From an uncultured Clostridia bacterium (GTDB lineage: Bacteria > Bacillota > Clostridia > Christensenellales > Borkfalkiaceae), in contig CANREF010000005.1 of the NCBI GenBank assembly GCA_947629575.1, positions 1 to 47,885 on the forward strand: a stretch of DNA of 47,885 nucleotides, in the 5' to 3' direction. Of the stretch, positions 14,818 to 23,999 are shown piece by piece. Made by a program: the position numbers and the translations under genes. The stretch's first letter is position 1. The number at the start of each line of letters is the position of its first letter. The notes below the pieces were generated by a model, which had not been told where the DNA came from, made no database searches, and saw only the letters and a list, made by a program, of their open reading frames with translations.

Positions 14818-16407
14818 TTAAGCGTAAATATCGGGCAGGTCGTTGAGGAAGAGTACGCAGTCGCCCGCGGAAAATTCCGCCGCGAGGATCTCCTGCGCCT
14901 TTTCAAGGGTGGGCACGATGCGCAGATGTTCCGCTTCCCCGCCCGCTTCGAGATACCCTCTGCGCACGGGAAGGACGAGCGTTTCGCCCACCAAGATCAC
15001 TTCGAGCCCGACGAGCTCCGCGCCGAGCCGCGCATTCGTCTCTTCCTCGAGCGTGCCGAGCTCCACCAGCCCGGGGGTGACGATGAACTTCTTTCCGCCG
15101 AACAGCCGCAGCGTCTCCACGGCGTTCTTCGCGCCCGCAATATTGGAGTTGTAGCTGTCGTCGAGGATGGTCTTCCCGCCCGCTTCCAGCTTTTGAAGGC
15201 GGTGGGGTACGGGCTGCAACTGCTGCGCGGCGCGGGCAATCTCCTCCGCACTCATGCCGAGCATGGAGCAGAGCGCCGCCGCAAGCGCCACATCTTCCGC
15301 GGCATGTCTGCCCAAAAGAGAGGTGGAAATGTGCACCCGTTCGCCGTTTAAGCACAGAGCGAAGTCCGTTCCCTCTGCCGTGAGTCTGAGCTCTTCCACG
15401 CGGAAATCTTTTCCTTCGCGCAGGGCTTCCTTTGCGGGAAGGTCCGCCGCGCTCTCCCCGAGCACGCACTTCCGCGCCCGCGCCGCGAGTACGCCCTTCT
15501 CCGCTTTGATGGCGTCCAGAGAGCCGAAGGTCTCGATGTGCTGGGGACAGACGCCCGTGACGACGCCGTATTCGGGCTGCACGAGCTCGCATAGCTCCGC
15601 GATGTCGCCTTTGTGCCGCGCCCCCATTTCGGCGAGGAACACGTCGCAATCGAGCCCGCCGCCGTTCACCGTCTTCGCAATGCCCATGGGCGTATTATAG
15701 GAAGCGGGCGTTGCGATGACCGAAAACTTTTGGGAGAGCATCGCCGCCGCATAGTGCTTCACGCTCGTCTTGCCGAAACTTCCCGTGACGCCCACCTTCA
15801 CGCAGCGGCTCTCTTGAAGTGTTCTCTTCGCACGCTTGATAAAGTGCCGATTGTGCGGTTTTTCGTATAACGTCATCAAAAAATTGCTACACACGAGGAT
15901 GAAGGAACAGAGCAACGGGAACGCCGCAAGCGGCACGAACCGCAGCAGATAGAACCACGTTCTGTCCACCGCAAGGGACGCCGCGGACAGCCCGGATCCC
16001 GCCCCGCAGCAAAGCGCAAAGACCAAAATGCCGTTTGCCGCCAGAAGCCGTATGAGGCGCGGAGTGCGGACCGTTTTCACTTTCAGGGCGAATTTCTTTT
16101 CCGAAAGGAAATATACCACGCCGATCGCGACGACGGGAACGGCGGAAATGAGGTTCGCCCATGCAAAGGGCAAAAAGCAGAAGCAAAGGGCGAACAGTGC
16201 CGAGAGGAGGACGAAGGAAAGGGCGAGCAAGGACAGGCGTTTGCGCTGGATGTTCCCCTTACGGACATACCATTTGAGGAAGCGCCCGCCGCTGTAACCG
16301 CTCTGCTGCAAGAGCCCCGAAAGGCGCACGCAAAGAAGGGCGCAAAAATAAGCGATGATTACGCCTGCAATCAGTCCGTAAAGGTATTGCCGTATTTCAA
16401 ACGTCAT
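14818..16407 (-). CDS. murF: MurF-type Mur ligase with N-terminal membrane domain
   Basis: MurF adds D-Ala-D-Ala to UDP-MurNAc-tripeptide using ATP. The first about 190 residues hold roughly five hydrophobic segments with basic linkers, ending near residue 188. The Mur ligase core follows: P-loop GVTGSFGKTS (about 208), NTPMGIAKT, EMGARHKGDI, and the C-terminal domain with PHRLQKLE and DDSYNSN. PHRLE and DDSYNAN-like motifs favour MurF over MurC/D/E, and the ddl neighbour agrees. The usual small soluble N-terminal substrate-binding domain appears to be replaced by the membrane part. The start overlaps the preceding hydrolase gene by 11 bp. A different Mur-type ligase cannot be fully excluded. 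Confidence 0.85.
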   Translation of the reverse strand: MTFEIRQYLYGLIAGVIIAYFCALLCVRLSGLLQQSGYSGGRFLKWYVRKGNIQRKRLSLLALSFVLLSALFALCFCFLPFAWANLISAVPVVAIGVVYFLSEKKFALKVKTVRTPRLIRLLAANGILVFALCCGAGSGLSAASLAVDRTWFYLLRFVPLAAFPLLCSFILVCSNFLMTLYEKPHNRHFIKRAKRTLQESRCVKVGVTGSFGKTSVKHYAAAMLSQKFSVIATPASYNTPMGIAKTVNGGGLDCDVFLAEMGARHKGDIAELCELVQPEYGVVTGVCPQHIETFGSLDAIKAEKGVLAARARKCVLGESAADLPAKEALREGKDFRVEELRLTAEGTDFALCLNGERVHISTSLLGRHAAEDVALAAALCSMLGMSAEEIARAAQQLQPVPHRLQKLEAGGKTILDDSYNSNIAGAKNAVETLRLFGGKKFIVTPGLVELGTLEEETNARLGAELVGLEVILVGETLVLPVRRGYLEAGGEAEHLRIVPTLEKAQEILAAEFSAGDCVLFLNDLPDIYA

Positions 16408-17101
16408 TGAAAAACTCCTCTGCCGCTAAGTTGAAGGCGAGCGGGTCATCGAGGTGGGCAAAGTGCCCGCACCCCTCCATGATCTTCAGTCCGCTTCCCT
16501 TCACGCAGGCGTTGTAAATTTTCGCGGAAGAGACGGGCGCCGCAGTGTCCTTCTCCCCCGTCACGAAGAGCACGGGACGGGCGATCTTTTTCGCGTCCTC
16601 CCGCAGATCTTCGTTCACGATCTTTTTATAGCTCTCCCGCATCAGCGGGGAAAGCGTCCTGTATTCGGCGCTCCCGAAGTGCGATTCCGCAAAACGGGGT
16701 GCGATTTTTCTGACCAATCGATACATGCGCACATGCGCACGGTAGGAAAACGTCCGCCGCTCGACGATGCCCGCACAGCCGCAGAGCACGGCGCGGTCGA
16801 ACATGTCTTCGCGAGAGAGGCACTTCACCGCCACCCTTCCACCGAAGGAATGTGCGATGACGAGAGGGAATTCGATCCCCTCGGCCTTCAAAAATTCCCC
16901 CGTCCAATCGGCATAGTCTCCCACCGACCACGCCGCGGGAATGGGATCGCTCTTCCCGAAACCGGGAAAATCGAACGCCGTGACGCGGTAGAAGCGGGAA
17001 AAATACTCGATCTGCGGGTAAAAACTCTCCTTCGTTGCCAGATATCCGTGCAAAAACACGAGGTCGCGCCCCGCGCCCTTGCGCAGAACGGAGATATTCA
17101 A
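16397..17101 (-). CDS. Alpha/beta hydrolase
   Basis: This is a 234-aa hydrolase of unknown substrate. The oxyanion motif FLHGYLATKESF, the nucleophile elbow AHSFGG (Ser), the acid GEKDTAAP and the catalytic His in GCGHFAHLDDP are all present, with a cap region between. The start is a TTG at 17101-17099 that overlaps the rimI stop codon (TTGA), with AAGGAG 5 nt before it. A longer upstream frame only reads through rimI out of frame and is not real. It is translationally coupled between rimI and murF; a role in cell envelope or quality control is possible but only inferred from position. Confidence 0.85.
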   Translation of the reverse strand: MNISVLRKGAGRDLVFLHGYLATKESFYPQIEYFSRFYRVTAFDFPGFGKSDPIPAAWSVGDYADWTGEFLKAEGIEFPLVIAHSFGGRVAVKCLSREDMFDRAVLCGCAGIVERRTFSYRAHVRMYRLVRKIAPRFAESHFGSAEYRTLSPLMRESYKKIVNEDLREDAKKIARPVLFVTGEKDTAAPVSSAKIYNACVKGSGLKIMEGCGHFAHLDDPLAFNLAAEEFFNDV

Positions 17102-17535
17102 CAGAGCTCCTTTTTCATGACAATGGCGTCCTCCCCGTTCGCATAATAGCGCGAACGCGCATACAGGCCGACAAAACCGCATTTGAGGTAAAACATGAGC
17201 GCGGGCGCATTGGAGACGCGGACCTCGAGGAACATCTTCTTTGCCCCCCGTTTTTTCGCTTCGCAGATGAGATCGTCGAGCACCTTCTCCGCCCGCCCGC
17301 AGCGGCGGTACATTTCGGCGGTCGCGATAAGCCCGAGTTCCGCTTCGTCCTCGACGCAGTTGACCCCGCCGTAAGCGACGACCGCGCCGTCTTCCTCGAG
17401 CAGTACGCCGATGAACCGCTCGGAAAGGAAGGATTCGGCAAGCGTGCGAAGACTCCAAGCGTCCTCGGCGAAGCACTCCTTTTCGAGCGCGGCGATCTGG
17501 TTGAGATCCTCAAAAGTCCAATACCGTCCGTTCAT
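17098..17535 (-). CDS. rimI: Ribosomal protein S18 alanine N-acetyltransferase (GNAT family)
   Basis: This GNAT acetyltransferase of 145 aa is probably RimI, which acetylates the N-terminus of S18. Core features seen are LGLIATAEMYRRCGRAEKVL (acetyl-CoA loop, with the usual QRRGIG reduced to YRRCGRA), LEVRVSNAPALMFYLKCGF (strand-helix with the family's LEVR-SN-A--FY--GF signature) and RYYANGEDAIVM near the end. It overlaps tsaB by 4 nt and the hydrolase start by 4 nt. The tsaE-tsaB-rimI order is the common arrangement in Firmicutes and supports the call. Confidence 0.92.
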   Translation of the reverse strand: MNGRYWTFEDLNQIAALEKECFAEDAWSLRTLAESFLSERFIGVLLEEDGAVVAYGGVNCVEDEAELGLIATAEMYRRCGRAEKVLDDLICEAKKRGAKKMFLEVRVSNAPALMFYLKCGFVGLYARSRYYANGEDAIVMKKELC

Positions 17536-18143
17536 TTGCGATTCTCCTCAGCCGACGATCTTCTCAGATAGAGCGCTTTGAGCGCGTCCGTTCCGCACGC
17601 TTCCCCCGCCTTTGCAAGGACGGCGTTCCGAAGCCCCTCCGAGAGGTCTGCCCGCAGGCAGGGAAGGGTTATTTCCTCCGCAGAACGCAATACGTATCCC
17701 CTTTTGTCGAGTTCCAAAGCCTCCTCGGCGGATAAGATCCGCGGCGGCAGGACGACCTTCGTTCCCTCGTATCCGCAGGCGTAGAACTCCCCTCTGCCCG
17801 CGTCGGAAAGGGCGAGCAGTTTGCCTTCGTTCCTCTTATCGTATGCGATGCAATCGAAGGAAGTGACGGAAAGCGCGGGTTTTTCGCAGGCGAAACAGAG
17901 CCCCTTTACCGTGGAAATGCCGATCCTGATGCCCGTAAAAGAACCGGGACCGACGACGGCGGCAAAGAAGTCACATTCCCGCGCGGTGATATGCGCATGT
18001 GAGAAGGCAGAATCGATCGCGTCCATGAGCATCACCGAATGTTTCATGGCGCAGTCGGGAAGATAGATCTTCTCTTCGGCGCCGTCCGCATAGGCGATGA
18101 CGGACAGATGTTTTCCGCTCGTATCGATCGCAAGAAATTTCAA
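17532..18143 (-). CDS. tsaB: tRNA threonylcarbamoyladenosine biosynthesis protein TsaB
   Basis: TsaB is the non-catalytic ASKHA-fold partner of TsaD and TsaE in making t6A37 of ANN-decoding tRNAs. MKFLAIDTSGKHLSV is the phosphate-1-like strand, and VVGPGSFTGIRIGISTVKG is the hallmark TsaB motif. The length is 203 aa, a little short but within the family. It shares ATGA with tsaE upstream and with rimI downstream, so translation is coupled. tsaD is not in this window. Confidence 0.95.
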   Translation of the reverse strand: MKFLAIDTSGKHLSVIAYADGAEEKIYLPDCAMKHSVMLMDAIDSAFSHAHITARECDFFAAVVGPGSFTGIRIGISTVKGLCFACEKPALSVTSFDCIAYDKRNEGKLLALSDAGRGEFYACGYEGTKVVLPPRILSAEEALELDKRGYVLRSAEEITLPCLRADLSEGLRNAVLAKAGEACGTDALKALYLRRSSAEENRK

Positions 18144-18541
18144 AATTCGATCTCCCGCTCGCCCTCTCCCATTCCCGAAATCGTGACCCGTTTGCAGTTT
18201 TCGGGCAAGAGAGAGGCAATATTTTCACTCCATTCGACGAGGCACACGCCGCCCATCGAAAAATAATCTTCAAAGCCGAGCTCGACCGCCTGCCGCTCGT
18301 TTTGCACGCGGTAGCAGTCGAAGTGAAAGAGCCTGTCTTCGTAGCTGTTGATGTAGGCGTAAGTGGGGCTTGTGATCTCGTCCGCGATCCCGAGCCCTCT
18401 TGCGATCCCCTTTGCGAGCACCGTCTTCCCCGCGCCCATATTTCCGCCGAGAAGTACGGTATCCCCCGCACTAAGAGATCTCGCATATTCTTCCGCCCAA
18501 CGCATCGTCTCCTCGGGCGAATGTGATACAAAGACAGCCAT
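18140..18541 (-). CDS. tsaE: tRNA threonylcarbamoyladenosine biosynthesis ATPase TsaE
   Basis: TsaE is a small P-loop ATPase that drives the TsaBDE complex. Walker A GGNMGAGKTVLAKGIARGLG, the threonine-containing switch ITSPTYAYI, the FHFDCYR strand and the conserved VEWSENI are all visible in 133 aa. The promoter -10 box ends 8 nt before the ATG, so the mRNA would have almost no leader and no SD. The first Met is nevertheless the right one, since the normal N-terminal strand starts there. It is the first gene of the tsaE-tsaB-rimI-hydrolase-murF unit. Confidence 0.95.
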   Translation of the reverse strand: MAVFVSHSPEETMRWAEEYARSLSAGDTVLLGGNMGAGKTVLAKGIARGLGIADEITSPTYAYINSYEDRLFHFDCYRVQNERQAVELGFEDYFSMGGVCLVEWSENIASLLPENCKRVTISGMGEGEREIEF

Positions 18542-18549
18542 ATGTATTT

Positions 18550-18578
18550 ATTATACCGCATATGACAGCATTTTGCAA
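18550..18578 (-). promoter_or_regulatory. Sigma-A promoter of the tsaE operon
   Basis: TTGCAA (18578-18573), a 17-bp spacer and TATAAT (18555-18550) predict a start near 18543, two nucleotides from the tsaE ATG. Confidence 0.8.
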
Positions 18579-18582
18579 CTTT

Positions 18583-19191
18583 TTATTTTGCGTTTTTCGA
18601 AGGATGCTCTTTTTTCGAAAACCGTGCGGAAGTCGCCTTGATGAGGCGGGAAAGGGGCTTATACAAGAGGAACACGACTACGCTCACCGCCGCGCACTTG
18701 ATCGCGTTGAAGGCGAGGGCGAAATACCACGTCTGCGCAAAGACTGCCGCCGCCGCATCCTTCATGAAGAGGGGATAGGTGATGAATCTGTTCGCGGGCA
18801 TGGAGACGGCGATCTCGAGAAGGCTTCCGATGACAAGATAGAGGGCGACCCACCATTTCCCCTTGCGGAAGCGATAGGCAATGGCGGGAAGGATGATATA
18901 GCCCACGGACATCACAAAGTTCGCGATCTCCCCCACGAACATCGTTCCCGACTTCGTGAGGCACAAGAGTTCCTTGATCGTAATGGAGATGACCGCCTCG
19001 ACAGGGCCGAAGAGGAAGCCTTCGAACATGAAAAAGACGTTCGCGAAGTCAAGTTTGAACCACGGCGCCGCGGGAAAGACGGGGAATTCGAGGAAGGTCA
19101 CGACGAACGCCAGCGCGGTGAAGAGCGCCATGTAGGCGATGTGCGTCGCGGAAAAGTGCCTTTTCAGCGTTGTTTTGGTCTGTTCTTTCAT
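18583..19191 (-). CDS. ribU: ECF transporter riboflavin-binding S component
   Basis: This 202-aa membrane protein has about five to six hydrophobic helices. The start at FSATHIAYMALFTALAFVVT is typical of S components (the helix that contacts the T subunit), and the region around LDFANVFFMFEGFLFGPVEA matches the RibU/ThiT type. Specificity for riboflavin is deduced from the FMN riboswitch directly upstream rather than from binding residues. The start is the ATG at 19191 with AAGGAG and a 6-nt spacer; an upstream in-frame ATG at 19305 lies inside the riboswitch and is rejected. The ECF ATPases and T subunit must be encoded elsewhere. Confidence 0.9.
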   Translation of the reverse strand: MKEQTKTTLKRHFSATHIAYMALFTALAFVVTFLEFPVFPAAPWFKLDFANVFFMFEGFLFGPVEAVISITIKELLCLTKSGTMFVGEIANFVMSVGYIILPAIAYRFRKGKWWVALYLVIGSLLEIAVSMPANRFITYPLFMKDAAAAVFAQTWYFALAFNAIKCAAVSVVVFLLYKPLSRLIKATSARFSKKEHPSKNAK

Positions 19192-19209
19192 AAATAACTC
19201 CTTATATGC

Positions 19210-19240
19210 GGCGCACGCCCCCAAAATGGGGGCGTGCGCC
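19210..19240 (-). promoter_or_regulatory. Expression-platform hairpin of the FMN riboswitch
   Basis: A perfect 13-bp GC-rich stem (19240-19228 with 19222-19210, loop ATTTT on the minus strand) lies between the aptamer and the SD. No T-run follows it and the AAGGAG (19203-19198) is not inside it. The 3' strand of the extended P1 helix ends exactly where this stem begins, so the two may compete. Confidence 0.6.
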
Positions 19241-19370
19241 AAAATTTCTTTTCTCATCCGGACTATGACCGTCGGTGCGGGAATTTCACCCGCTCGGTCC
19301 CCCAAGGGATTCGCAGACTTTACTGCCGGTGGAGACTTTCACTCCGCCCCAAAGATCGTATGAAATTTTG
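19240..19370 (-). ncRNA. FMN riboswitch (RFN element)
   Basis: On the minus strand the conserved core reads GGGGCGGAGTGAAAGTC, then ACCGGCAGTAAAG, GCGA, later GGTGAAATTCCCGCACCGAC and GGTCATAGTCCGGATGAGAA. These are the diagnostic RFN blocks in the right order. The P1 stem can be extended by CAAAATTTC (19370-19362) pairing with GAAATTTTG (19248-19240). FMN binding should lower ribU expression. Confidence 0.96.
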
Positions 19371-19404
19371 TCCCGGACAAACGGCGCGAGCAGAAGAGAA
19401 GAGG

Positions 19405-20073
19405 CTACGGTCTATCTTTCCCGCAGACCTCGCACGCGTACAGAGAATCGGGCTGCTGCGGACAATCCACCAACCCCCTGTGCGCATTCGCCTCGGCTGT
19501 CGCAGGAATGATCTCATTCGAAGTCTCTTCCTCTCCGCCGAAGAAGACGATCTCGCGCAGGGCGATGTCTCCTCCTTTCGCCTGTACGCTGAAGTAACGA
19601 TATACCGTGCAGGGGATGGGCGCGCCGAGCTTCAGCTCGTACCAACCCGCTTTCCCCGTAAGTTCGAAGTCGTTAGAATTGTAAAAACTACTCGAGGAAT
19701 ACGTTCCGCGGGCAAGGCAAAGGGTCGCTCCTTGCGACGGACCGACATAAACCCACACCGTGTTCACCAAATATCGAGTTGTGCCTGCGGGAAGGGATAA
19801 CCGCACTATAGCGCCCTCAGCGCCTTCCTTCAGCGTATAGCTCAAGCCGCAATAATTGACATACCGATGCGCCTCTTCGTCGTGCTTCTCGCCGCAGAGG
19901 GGGCAGATCTGGTAATGGGTGTCCTCCCCCGAGATCCAATCGCTATAGGGATGGTCGCAGGTGTTGGCGGGCGGATCTTCCTGCTGCCCCGCGGGCGGCT
20001 GAGCTCCTCCGCACCCCGCGAGGCCGAGCGCCAAGACGAGCGCAAGCCCTCCGATCAATAAGCGTCCTTTCAT
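19405..20073 (-). CDS. Small lipoprotein with Cys/His module and a sugar-transferase-type ectodomain
   Basis: A signal peptide ends LGLAGCGG, a good lipobox with Cys21. Residues about 39-70 form a Cys/His module (CDHPYSDW ... YQICPLCGEKHDEEAHRY) like those in the giant lipoprotein. Residues about 80-170 form a beta-rich domain (TVWVYVGPSQGATLCLARG, SSSFYNSNDFELTG, ALREIVFFGG) that resembles the N-terminal external part of the protein at 31025-33166. The C-terminus repeats a YACEVCGK motif. It has its own promoter (20136-20108) and GGAG SD. It is 222 aa long and membrane-anchored outside the cell. The function is unknown. Confidence 0.85.
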   Translation of the reverse strand: MKGRLLIGGLALVLALGLAGCGGAQPPAGQQEDPPANTCDHPYSDWISGEDTHYQICPLCGEKHDEEAHRYVNYCGLSYTLKEGAEGAIVRLSLPAGTTRYLVNTVWVYVGPSQGATLCLARGTYSSSSFYNSNDFELTGKAGWYELKLGAPIPCTVYRYFSVQAKGGDIALREIVFFGGEEETSNEIIPATAEANAHRGLVDCPQQPDSLYACEVCGKDRP

Positions 20074-20107
20074 TTTCTTCTCCGTTATTTTATGAGATAT
20101 CCTCTAC

Positions 20108-20136
20108 AGTATATCATTTCCCGCGGAAAATATCAA
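20108..20136 (-). promoter_or_regulatory. Sigma-A promoter of the small lipoprotein gene
   Basis: TTGATA (20136-20131), a 17-bp spacer and TATACT (20113-20108) lie on the minus strand, about 35 bp before the start codon. Confidence 0.75.
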
Positions 20137-20240
20137 CCGTTTGCACCAACTTTCCCGCATGTGTCCCTTGGTGCATTTTGGCTGCGAAACTGCCGTTTTA
20201 TCTCCAAATGCCGCCGCGGACAGATGTTCCCGAATGCAAC

Positions 20241-20552
20241 TCAAAGATTTTTGCCGAGAAATTCCCTCATCTGCTCCTCGGGCAGAAAGCCGAGATTGTG
20301 GTCCTTCACCTGCCCGTCCGCAAAGACGTACACATCGGGGATGGAAAATATCCCCAAAGAAGCCGCAAGGTCTCCGTTTTCATCCACGTTCACCTTGACG
20401 AACTGCGCCCTGCCTTGGAACTCCTCCGAGAGTTTTTCAAGCACGGGTGAGAGCATCCTGCACGGTCCGCACCAACTCGCAAAGAAATCGCAGACGACCT
20501 TCTCTCCTGTTGAAACGAGCTCATCGAGCTCCTGTCCCGATATTTCCTTCAT
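20241..20552 (-). CDS. trxA: Thioredoxin
   Basis: This 103-aa thioredoxin carries the active site FFASWCGPCRMLSPVLEKLS and the expected strands (FVKVNVDENGDLAASLGI). The cis-proline loop reads IFSIPDVYVF, so the residue after Pro is Asp instead of the usual Thr, which may alter redox partner choice. The ATG overlaps the hisS stop by 4 nt, so it is the last gene of the hslV-hslU-Sel1-hisS-trxA run. Confidence 0.95.
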   Translation of the reverse strand: MKEISGQELDELVSTGEKVVCDFFASWCGPCRMLSPVLEKLSEEFQGRAQFVKVNVDENGDLAASLGIFSIPDVYVFADGQVKDHNLGFLPEEQMREFLGKNL

Positions 20553-21808
20553 GATCTTCCTCCTTTTAAGTAACCCCCGAGCTCCTCGAACTTCACGCGC
20601 ACGGAGGACGAATCGCGCATGTCCTTTACCTCAGCGGCGCCCTCGCTGAGCTCGCTCTCGCCGATGACGGCGACAAAGCGCGCACCCAGCTTGTCCGCAT
20701 ATTTGAACTGCGCTTTCAAAGAACGCTCCAAAAGATCGGTCTCACAGGCGATCCCCTGCGCGCGCAATTCTTCGGCGAGCAGGAACGCTCTGTTGCGGCT
20801 CTCTGCGTCCATTCCCGCGAGATAGCACACGACCCCCTCGGGCTGCGGAAGTTCCGTTCCCTCCGCCTCGAGGACCATTAAAAGCCGCTCGATCCCCGCG
20901 CCGAAGCCGACCGCGGGCGTGGGCTTTGCGCCGAGCTGGCTCAAGAGCCCGTCATATCTTCCCCCCGCGAGCACGGTGCCCTGCGCGCCCGCCGCATCCG
21001 AGGTGAATTCGAATACGGTGCGGCTGTAATAATCGAGCCCGCGCACGATAGAGGGGTCTACAATAAAGTCGATCCCCGCGCCCGTGAGCAGTTCCTTCAC
21101 CCTTTCGAAATGCGCCCTGCACTCTTCGCAGAGGTAATCGAGCATACGCGGCGCGCCCGAAGTGAACTTCTTACAGCCCTTCTCCTTGCAGTCGAGCATG
21201 CGCATGGGATTCTTTTCGAAGCGGGCATTGCAGTCGGGGCACATCTCCCCGAGATGAGGACGGAAATATTCCCTGAGCGCCTCCTGATACTTGGTGCGGC
21301 AGGCGGGACAGCCGATGGAATTGATCCTGCGCTGCACCCGCTTCAAGCCGAGATCCTTGAGGAATCTGTCCGCGAGCGCGATGACTTCGGCGTCCGCCGC
21401 GGGAGAGGACGCGCCGTAGAGCTCTGCGCCGAATTGGTGGAATTCACGCAGCCTGCCCGCCTGCGGCCGCTCATAGCGGTAGGCGGAATAGAGGTAGTAC
21501 GCCTTGAAGGGAAGAACGCCGCTCTGAAGACCGTTCTCGATAAAGGCGCGGGCGACCCCCGCAGTCCCCTCGGGGCGCAATGTGATGGAGCGCCCCCCCT
21601 TGTCGAGGAAGGTATACATCTCCTTGGTAACAACGTCCGTCGTCTCCCCCACCCCGCGCGAAAAGAGCTCCGTATGCTCAAAGACGGGGGTGCGGATCTC
21701 CGAAAAACCGTACCCGTGTGCGGTTTTCCGCGCGACGTCCTCAATATACTGCCATTTGTAGACCTGCCCCGGGAGCACGTCTTTTGTACCCTTTGGAATG
21801 TTGACCAT
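20549..21808 (-). CDS. hisS: Histidyl-tRNA synthetase
   Basis: This class II aminoacyl-tRNA synthetase charges tRNA-His. IPKGTKDVLPGQVYKWQYIE is the N-terminal signature, motif 2 is visible around LRPEGTAGVARAFIENGLQ and FYRYERPQ-like YSAYRYERPQAGRLREFHQF, and the histidine-specific loops are GLDYYSRTVFEF and GGRYDGLLSQLG. The C-terminal anticodon-binding domain follows (VVCYLAGMDAES onward). It is 419 aa, a normal size. Residues about 174-225 hold a CPACRTKYQEAL and CPDCNARFEKNP Cys cluster that is common in clostridial HisRS. Confidence 0.97.
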   Translation of the reverse strand: MVNIPKGTKDVLPGQVYKWQYIEDVARKTAHGYGFSEIRTPVFEHTELFSRGVGETTDVVTKEMYTFLDKGGRSITLRPEGTAGVARAFIENGLQSGVLPFKAYYLYSAYRYERPQAGRLREFHQFGAELYGASSPAADAEVIALADRFLKDLGLKRVQRRINSIGCPACRTKYQEALREYFRPHLGEMCPDCNARFEKNPMRMLDCKEKGCKKFTSGAPRMLDYLCEECRAHFERVKELLTGAGIDFIVDPSIVRGLDYYSRTVFEFTSDAAGAQGTVLAGGRYDGLLSQLGAKPTPAVGFGAGIERLLMVLEAEGTELPQPEGVVCYLAGMDAESRNRAFLLAEELRAQGIACETDLLERSLKAQFKYADKLGARFVAVIGESELSEGAAEVKDMRDSSSVRVKFEELGGYLKGGRS

Positions 21809-21823
21809 GATCTTTCTCCGTTT

Positions 21824-22672
21824 TCAGCTGCTCAGCCGATAGAGCGCGGAGATCCCGTCCTCGTCGCCCTGTTCGGCTGCAATGTTGTACCATTCGATCG
21901 CCCGTTCCTTGCTCTTCTCTACGCCGAATCCCCGCTCATAACAGTCTCCGAGCTTGAGCGCCGCGCGGATGTCCCCTTCCTCCGCCGCCCGGCGGTAGAG
22001 TTCTATGGCACGGGGAATATTGAGCGTAACGCCGTGACCCGTCTCATAGCAATGTGCCAGCTCGAAAAAGGCCTCCGCTTGGGGATATTCGCAGTCGGCC
22101 GCCCGACGGTAGAGGGACACCGCTTTTTCATAATCCTGCCCGACGCCCGTTCCGTTCTCATAGCACAGCCCGAGATAGTACTGCGCAAAATTATCTCCCT
22201 GCGCAGCTCCCTTTTCCAGCCAATAGACCGCTTTTTCGTAGTCCTGCTCGACCTTGATGTCGCAGACAATGGTATGACCTTCGTAATATTGCATCGCGAG
22301 GCGGAATTGCGCTTCCATATGTCCGAGCTCGGCGGCTTTTTCGAGCAGTTCCTGCGCCTTTTCGGGGAAGGGCGCAGTTCCCTCGCCCTCTTCGTAGCAA
22401 AGGCTCAACTCATAGACCGCATCGGCGATCCCGTGCTCCGCCGCTTTTTGATACCAACCGAAGGCGATCTGCATGTCGCGAGCGATCTCCTGTTCAAACC
22501 CGCCCGTCTCCAAGTGCCTCGCAGGACCGCGGAGGGCGGAACTTCCCGACGGGAGCGATTGGAAAAACCGCCGCTTTTCCATGGCGATATCGGTATAAGC
22601 CCGCGCACAGGCGAGCTGCGCCTCTCCGTCTCCCGAAGCCGCCGCCTCTTCCAGCTTTCGCAATCCGTCCAT
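21824..22672 (-). CDS. Sel1-like repeat (TPR family) protein
   Basis: This soluble protein of 282 aa is almost entirely Sel1-type helical repeats: at least six copies with the pattern A-x2-W/LY-x2-AA-x2-G and LG-x2-Y-x2-G-x-GV (for example YLGLCYENGTGVGQDYEKAV and KLGDCYERGFGVEKSKERAI). Such repeats bind partner proteins. No signal peptide is seen, so a cytoplasmic role is likely. It lies between hslU and hisS with 15-bp gaps on both sides, which suggests co-transcription. The partner is unknown. Confidence 0.9.
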   Translation of the reverse strand: MDGLRKLEEAAASGDGEAQLACARAYTDIAMEKRRFFQSLPSGSSALRGPARHLETGGFEQEIARDMQIAFGWYQKAAEHGIADAVYELSLCYEEGEGTAPFPEKAQELLEKAAELGHMEAQFRLAMQYYEGHTIVCDIKVEQDYEKAVYWLEKGAAQGDNFAQYYLGLCYENGTGVGQDYEKAVSLYRRAADCEYPQAEAFFELAHCYETGHGVTLNIPRAIELYRRAAEEGDIRAALKLGDCYERGFGVEKSKERAIEWYNIAAEQGDEDGISALYRLSS

Positions 22673-22687
22673 TTCCTTTCCTCTTCT

Positions 22688-23998
<1,311 letters not shown>

Positions 23999-23999
23999 A

